A stretch of DNA of 64,000 nucleotides from an uncultured Tateyamaria sp. (GTDB taxonomy: Bacteria > Pseudomonadota > Alphaproteobacteria > Rhodobacterales > Rhodobacteraceae), in NCBI RefSeq assembly GCF_947503415.1, contig NZ_CANNDS010000001.1, positions 1,398,501 through 1,462,500 on the forward strand, written 5' to 3'. Shown piece after piece: positions 60,401-64,000 of this stretch; positions within the stretch are counted from its first letter, which is position 1, and each line of letters opens with the position of its first letter. The notes below the pieces were generated by a model that made no database searches, was not told where the DNA came from, and worked only from the letters and a program-made list of their open reading frames with translations. The position numbers were made by a program, and so were the translations under genes.

Positions 60401-62854
60401 GGCGATGTCATCTCTCGTCAGGCGATCCCTGTCACAGCAGGTGAGAATGTCATCCCGCTGGATATCACGGCGGACTGGGGCACGGGTGCATACGTCACAG
60501 CCTCCGTCCTGCGCAGCGGTGTATCTTCTGACCCCGGCCCGGCCCGCGTATTGGGCCTTGCCCATGCCAGCATTGACCCCGGCGCAAAGGCGCTGAGCGT
60601 TTCCATCGACGCCCCGCAAGAGGTGGATGGTCAGCCCGGCACCACGGACGTCACTGTGCGCGTCGATGGCTTCAACGGCGCGGCGGGCTTCGTCACGTTG
60701 GCAGCGGTCGATGTGGGCATACTCAACCTCACGGGCTTTGAGCCGCCCAACCCCCAGGGCCATTATTTCGGCCAGCGCCGCTTGGGCGTCGATCTGCGCG
60801 ACGTTTATGGCAGGCTCATTGACGGACAAAGCGGCGCGCTTGGCACAGTCCGCTCGGGCGGGGATGCCAGCGGCGGGTTGCAACGCCAAAGCCCACCTCC
60901 GACCGAGGCCGTCATGGCCACATTCTCCGGCCTTGTCCCCGTGGGGACAGATGGCACGGCACAGGTCACGATCCCCCGCCCCAACTTCAACGGCACTATC
61001 CGCCTGATGGCCGTGGCATGGTCTGACGCAGGGGTCGGGCAAGCCACACAAGACATCGTCGCGCGCGACCCGGTGGTGATCTCCGCTGCCCTGCCGCGCT
61101 TCCTCGCCCCCGGGGACCAAAGCCGCGTGCAACTGGAGTTCGTCCATGCGGCAGGTGCAGCAGGCCAAATGCCCTTGCAAGTCACAGCCAATGGCGTGTC
61201 GGTCGGGACGGCACCCGGCAACATCGACCTGTCAGCAAGCGGTACCCTGCGCCTGTCGCTTCCCCTGTCGGCAGACAGTGTCGGAGACCACAGCATCGAC
61301 ATCGCCCTGACCACACCCGACGGCACGGTCCTGCATAAATCGCTGACGCTGGGCGTTCGGTCCAACGATCCCACAATTGCCACCACCCGCCGCCTGTCAC
61401 TGGCCGCAGGCGAGGCGCTGACCTTCGACGACAACGTCTTTGCCAACCTGCGCCCCGGCAACGCGCGGGCCACTCTGGCCGCCGGACCGCTCGCACGGTT
61501 CGACATGCCGGGCCTGATCAGCCAGCTTGACCGCTACCCCTATGGCTGCACCGAACAGGTGACCTCCGCGGCTCTCCCACTGCTCTACCTGCCGCGCACG
61601 GCCCAGGCGGCAGGGCTGGCGGATATCGACCAACGGATCGACACGGCCATCACCCGCGTTCTCACACGGCAAGCCAGCAACGGGGCCTTCGGCCTCTGGC
61701 GTGCGCAATCGGGGGACTTCTGGCTCGACGCCTATGTCACTGACTTCCTCAGTCGCGCGCAGGACCAAGGGCACGACGTCCCCGACCGCGCCCTGCGCCT
61801 CGCCCTCGACAACCTGCGCAACCGGATCAACTACGCGCCCGACTTCGACGAAGGGGGCGAGGACATCGCCTATGCCCTGATGGTGCTGGCGCGCAACGGT
61901 GCCGCCTCTATCGGTGACCTGCGCTACTACGCCGACACCAAGGCGAAAGCCTTCTCAACCCCACTGGCCCGCGCACAACTCGGTGCGGCTCTGGCCGCGT
62001 ACGGAGAGCAAACCCGCGCCGACCGGCTCTTTGGTCTGGCGCAGGATCTGGCGGCGCAGGGCAATGACAGCGGCCTTTGGCGCTCCGACTATGGCACACC
62101 CCTGCGGGACGCGGCTGGCCTTCTGCACCTCGCCGCCGAAGCAGGCAGCACCCGCGTGAACCAATCGCAACTTGCGGCCTCAATCACCGCAAGGCGCGGC
62201 GGCTACTCCACCCAAGAAGCGGCCCAGGTGCTGATGGCCGCCCAAGCGTTGCGGACAGGCGCAGGCACACCCGCACTTTCGGTCGATGACACACCCGTTT
62301 CCGGTCCCGTCGTCCAAAGCCGTACCCAAGGCGATGCCACCTCCGTCATCCGCAACATCTCGGGCCAAGCACAGGACGTCACCCTCACAACCTACGGCGT
62401 CCCAGTGACGGCACCGGAGGCGGGCGGCTACGGCTACAGCATCACCCGCACCGCCTACGACATGGAAGGCGCGCAGGTACAAGGCCCATGGACCATTGGG
62501 GAACGCCGCGTGATCGTGCTGACGGTGACACCATTCGAAACCGTGGGCGCGCGCCTGATGATCGATGACCCACTGCCTGCGGGCATCGAGATCGACAACC
62601 CGAACCTCATCCGCTCGGGCGACATCGCGGGCCTCGACTGGTTGCAAACAGCACAGACGGAACATGCCGAGTTTCGCTCCGACCGCTTCCTTGCCGCTGT
62701 GAACCACCGCAGCGACGACCCCTTCCGCCTCGCCTATATTGCGCGCGCGGTCAGTCCCGGTGACTTCTACCACCCGGCGGCCTTGGTCGAGGATATGTAC
62801 CGTGCCGAATACCGCGCCGTCACAGGCACAGGCCGCACGGTGGTGACGGAGTGA
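57470..62854 (+). CDS. Bacterial alpha-2-macroglobulin with N-terminal PAN/Apple-like domain
   Basis: A 1794-residue precursor with Sec signal (YVIAILGAAFWSTLAWG). Residues 25-100 form a PAN/Apple-like module with paired cysteines (CVRACSADDACEAFTF, NACF). The MG repeats follow. The thioester sequence YPYGCTEQ has Cys1360 and Gln1363, and the surrounding alpha/alpha toroid runs about 1330-1600. Such proteins trap proteases that attack the periplasm. No lipobox is present, unlike E. coli YfhM, so it is probably soluble or held by its PAN domain. GAGGGG precedes the ATG at 57470, and its stop overlaps pbpC. This pairing is a known conserved module. Confidence 0.93.
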   Translation: MRYVIAILGAAFWSTLAWGQDAVPDHRYVVTRDMDFFGADRTALFDTTFDACVRACSADDACEAFTFNDRSNACFPKSQITDRQPYVGARSATKVPLQTTLRASADRRASALGLPQQDTDAARALALDIGLRFAQSGETIDDLLAASRAAWARGDRAAALRWMGTAVAVTDAPDLWTRYAYIALRQTENVSSADRRRARQIAVPAAYNGYLRAETPGGQVSALQTLADALERNGRGRDTITVLRQAQSIQPRDDVAQALDDAIGKFGFRIIEHQVDNDSAAPRICATFSEPLAKGGVDYEPFVRTTTPGLVISADGRDLCIDGVVHGERYTVTFRSGLPADSGEVLSKDVPLTLYVRDRAPVVRFPGRGYVLARGAGASIPVETVNVNTVDLILSRVSDRNLVQSLRRDFFGRPLSQWQVEEFNADIAQEIWRGTGEVQNELNTEMRTRLPLDEALADQPPGVYVVSARQTGRDASDVVAATQWFVLSDLGLSTWQGNDGLTAAVRALSDAGAVQGATVRLISQANAVLRTAQSDADGFVEFDAGLTRGRGAARPAMVQVETADDFVFLPLTDPAFDLSNRGVEGRPPAPPIDLFVTTDRGAYRPGATIHLTALARDDKAQAITGLPLTVILSRSDGVEYSRTLSTDAQSGGHVVALPLGATVPRGTWRIEVKGDVNAPALATQTVLVEDFIPDRIDVTLTADDTPLTLSIPAMINVDAQYLFGAPGADLSVEGDIQLQRRTTLEAYPGYRFGRHDAAFSPQRRYTSGARTDTSGQVQLALPWPQIEAEDILLEATATIRVSDSGGRPVERQLTRPIAPQGPVIGIKPAFDDVLPEGGTAVFEVIAVGAQSDMPVQWTVNRVETRYQWYQLFGNWNWEPISRRIRVAQGTAVLGTDPLQISTPTDWGDYELIVESTQGLYTASSVNFASGWYGGADSSNTPDRLTLSLDAERYTVGDTAQLRIVPPHDGVALVSVLSGDVISRQAIPVTAGENVIPLDITADWGTGAYVTASVLRSGVSSDPGPARVLGLAHASIDPGAKALSVSIDAPQEVDGQPGTTDVTVRVDGFNGAAGFVTLAAVDVGILNLTGFEPPNPQGHYFGQRRLGVDLRDVYGRLIDGQSGALGTVRSGGDASGGLQRQSPPPTEAVMATFSGLVPVGTDGTAQVTIPRPNFNGTIRLMAVAWSDAGVGQATQDIVARDPVVISAALPRFLAPGDQSRVQLEFVHAAGAAGQMPLQVTANGVSVGTAPGNIDLSASGTLRLSLPLSADSVGDHSIDIALTTPDGTVLHKSLTLGVRSNDPTIATTRRLSLAAGEALTFDDNVFANLRPGNARATLAAGPLARFDMPGLISQLDRYPYGCTEQVTSAALPLLYLPRTAQAAGLADIDQRIDTAITRVLTRQASNGAFGLWRAQSGDFWLDAYVTDFLSRAQDQGHDVPDRALRLALDNLRNRINYAPDFDEGGEDIAYALMVLARNGAASIGDLRYYADTKAKAFSTPLARAQLGAALAAYGEQTRADRLFGLAQDLAAQGNDSGLWRSDYGTPLRDAAGLLHLAAEAGSTRVNQSQLAASITARRGGYSTQEAAQVLMAAQALRTGAGTPALSVDDTPVSGPVVQSRTQGDATSVIRNISGQAQDVTLTTYGVPVTAPEAGGYGYSITRTAYDMEGAQVQGPWTIGERRVIVLTVTPFETVGARLMIDDPLPAGIEIDNPNLIRSGDIAGLDWLQTAQTEHAEFRSDRFLAAVNHRSDDPFRLAYIARAVSPGDFYHPAALVEDMYRAEYRAVTGTGRTVVTE

Positions 62855-64000
62855 AACACCCGCATCGTCCTCTCTTTGCCATTGCTGCGGTGATGCTCTT
62901 GGCAGCCAGCCTGCACGATGCATGGGACGGGTGGGTGGAGCGAACGGTGCTGCCCACAACGCTCACTGAAACCTCCGTCGAGATGGTGGATCGGAACGGC
63001 ACCCTCATGCGCGCCTTCGCGGTGGAGGATGGGCGGATCAGGCTCGCGGTCCCGCGCGGGGGCGTGGACACACGGCTGACGGACATGCTGATCGCCTATG
63101 AAGACAAGCGGTTCCACCGTCACAACGGCGTCGATGGCCGGGCCATACTGCGCGCCGTTTGGCAGGCGGTGACATCCGGGCAGGTGGTGTCGGGCGGCTC
63201 GACGCTGACCATGCAGGTCGCGCGGCTGCTGGAAAACTCCGGCACCGGGTCGATCCGGGGCAAGCTGCGGCAAATGCGGGTCGCGTGGGCGCAGGAGCGG
63301 CGGCTGAGCAAGGACGACATCCTGCACCTGTACTTGCAACACGCCCCTTATGGCGGTCGGATCGAAGGGGTGCGGAGCGCTGCGTTCACATGGTTCGGCA
63401 AGGAACCCACGCGGTTGACGGATGCCGAAGCGGCCCTGCTTGTGGCCCTTCCCCAAGCACCGGAAGCGCGCCGCCCTGACCGGCACCCGCAGTCTGCTCA
63501 GGTCGCGCGCAACAGGGTGCTGGCGCGTGTCGGTGCGGACCCATCGCACACAAAAGTGCCAACCAAAATGCGCAACCTGCCGCGCCTCGCCCCGCACGAA
63601 GCAGATGCGCTGCGTCTGGCAAATCCAATCGAACAGCATCTCCACACAACCCTCTCGGCCCCCCTGCAAAGACAGATGCACACGCTCATCCAGCTGCATG
63701 GCGCCAAGCAAGCCCCGGGGGTCTCGCTTGCTCTGATGGTTATGGATCACCGCATGGGCGACATCCTCGCCCGTGTCGGCGCGCCGCACTATTCGGACGC
63801 GGGCGGCACCCCCGGCTTCATCGACATGACGCGCGCCAAGCGCAGCCCCGGCTCGACCCTGAAACCGCTGATCTACGCGCTCGCCTTTGACCGTGGGCTG
63901 GCCCATCCCGCAACTGTCTTTGCCGACAAACCTACACGTTTCGGCCGTTACGCCCCGCAGAACTTTGACGGCACATACCGTGGTGATGTAACTGCGCGGC
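62851..64000 (+). CDS. pbpC: Penicillin-binding protein 1C (PbpC), 5' part
   Basis: The first 383 codons are present; the gene runs off the window. A GTG at 62851 overlaps the macroglobulin stop by four bases. A short N-terminal anchor (LFAIAAVMLLAASL) is followed by the GT51 transglycosylase domain with EDKRFHRHNGVDGRA and GGSTLTMQVARLLENS. The transpeptidase domain begins before the edge with the active-site STLK (RSPGSTLKPLIYAL). PbpC with an alpha-2-macroglobulin is thought to repair the wall after periplasmic breach. The catalytic Glu in EDKRF and the Ser are intact. Confidence 0.95.
   Translation, partial: MKHPHRPLFAIAAVMLLAASLHDAWDGWVERTVLPTTLTETSVEMVDRNGTLMRAFAVEDGRIRLAVPRGGVDTRLTDMLIAYEDKRFHRHNGVDGRAILRAVWQAVTSGQVVSGGSTLTMQVARLLENSGTGSIRGKLRQMRVAWAQERRLSKDDILHLYLQHAPYGGRIEGVRSAAFTWFGKEPTRLTDAEAALLVALPQAPEARRPDRHPQSAQVARNRVLARVGADPSHTKVPTKMRNLPRLAPHEADALRLANPIEQHLHTTLSAPLQRQMHTLIQLHGAKQAPGVSLALMVMDHRMGDILARVGAPHYSDAGGTPGFIDMTRAKRSPGSTLKPLIYALAFDRGLAHPATVFADKPTRFGRYAPQNFDGTYRGDVTAR

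Noticed and set aside
62767-63906. Long antisense frame opposite pbpC
   Set aside because: The plus-strand frame from GTG 62851 carries all transglycosylase and transpeptidase motifs.

Overview
The window looks like chromosomal DNA of a flagellated marine-type alphaproteobacterium of the Rhodobacteraceae (Roseobacter group). The clues are the high GC content with G/C-rich third codon positions, a flagellar cluster carrying the alphaproteobacterial regulators FlaF and FlbT, a DUF1217 flagellar protein, MotE, and flagellin and hook proteins of roseobacter type. This placement rests on recognition of protein families; no rRNA or tRNA gene is visible.

Layout. (1) 1-7309 is a polyamine uptake and catabolism block: the 3' end of an M24 peptidase gene, a class III aminotransferase, a divergent potFGHI-type ABC transporter operon and a PuuB-like FAD oxidoreductase. 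(2) 7306-38589 is a nearly continuous flagellar and motor cluster on both strands: flgD-fliK; flgJ-like, flgN-like, fliC, flaF, flbT and DUF1217; fliI; flgB-flgC-fliE-fliQ-flgF-flgG-flgA-flgH-fliL-like; fliJ-like-flhB-fliR-flhA; a motor operon fliL-DUF6468-like-motE-motA-periplasmic repeat protein; fliF-fliH-fliN-fliP; flgI-flgL-flgK-flgE-motB. It supplies the export apparatus, the rod, rings, hook and filament, and the stator. FliG, FliM, FliD, FliS and a flagellar sigma factor are not seen here.

(3) 38720-43533 is housekeeping: an MFS permease, trhO, a small membrane protein, and NAD salvage genes pncA and pncB. (4) 43534-46262 is the accessory-looking stretch: a tandem duplication of about 305 bp that does not read as a gene, then an AT-richer orphan gene of 461 codons, then about 390 bp without a gene. 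(5) 46263-64000 is mixed housekeeping: arfB, a SpoIIAA-like protein, a queuosine-precursor transporter followed by a possible tiny ORF with an extreme Shine-Dalgarno, a phytase-like esterase, mepA, an Atg22-like MFS protein, a thioesterase, YggT, recQ, yaaA, a hybrid histidine kinase, and an alpha-2-macroglobulin/pbpC pair. pbpC runs off the right edge.

Most points of interest are small. They are a mirrored 3'-end hairpin element at 244-475, a motA-coupled periplasmic protein that may play the role of rhizobial MotC, a structured flagellin leader next to flbT, the tandem repeat plus orphan gene, and the 15-base anti-SD match behind the queuosine transporter. All functional calls come from reading the sequence and family knowledge; no database search was run.
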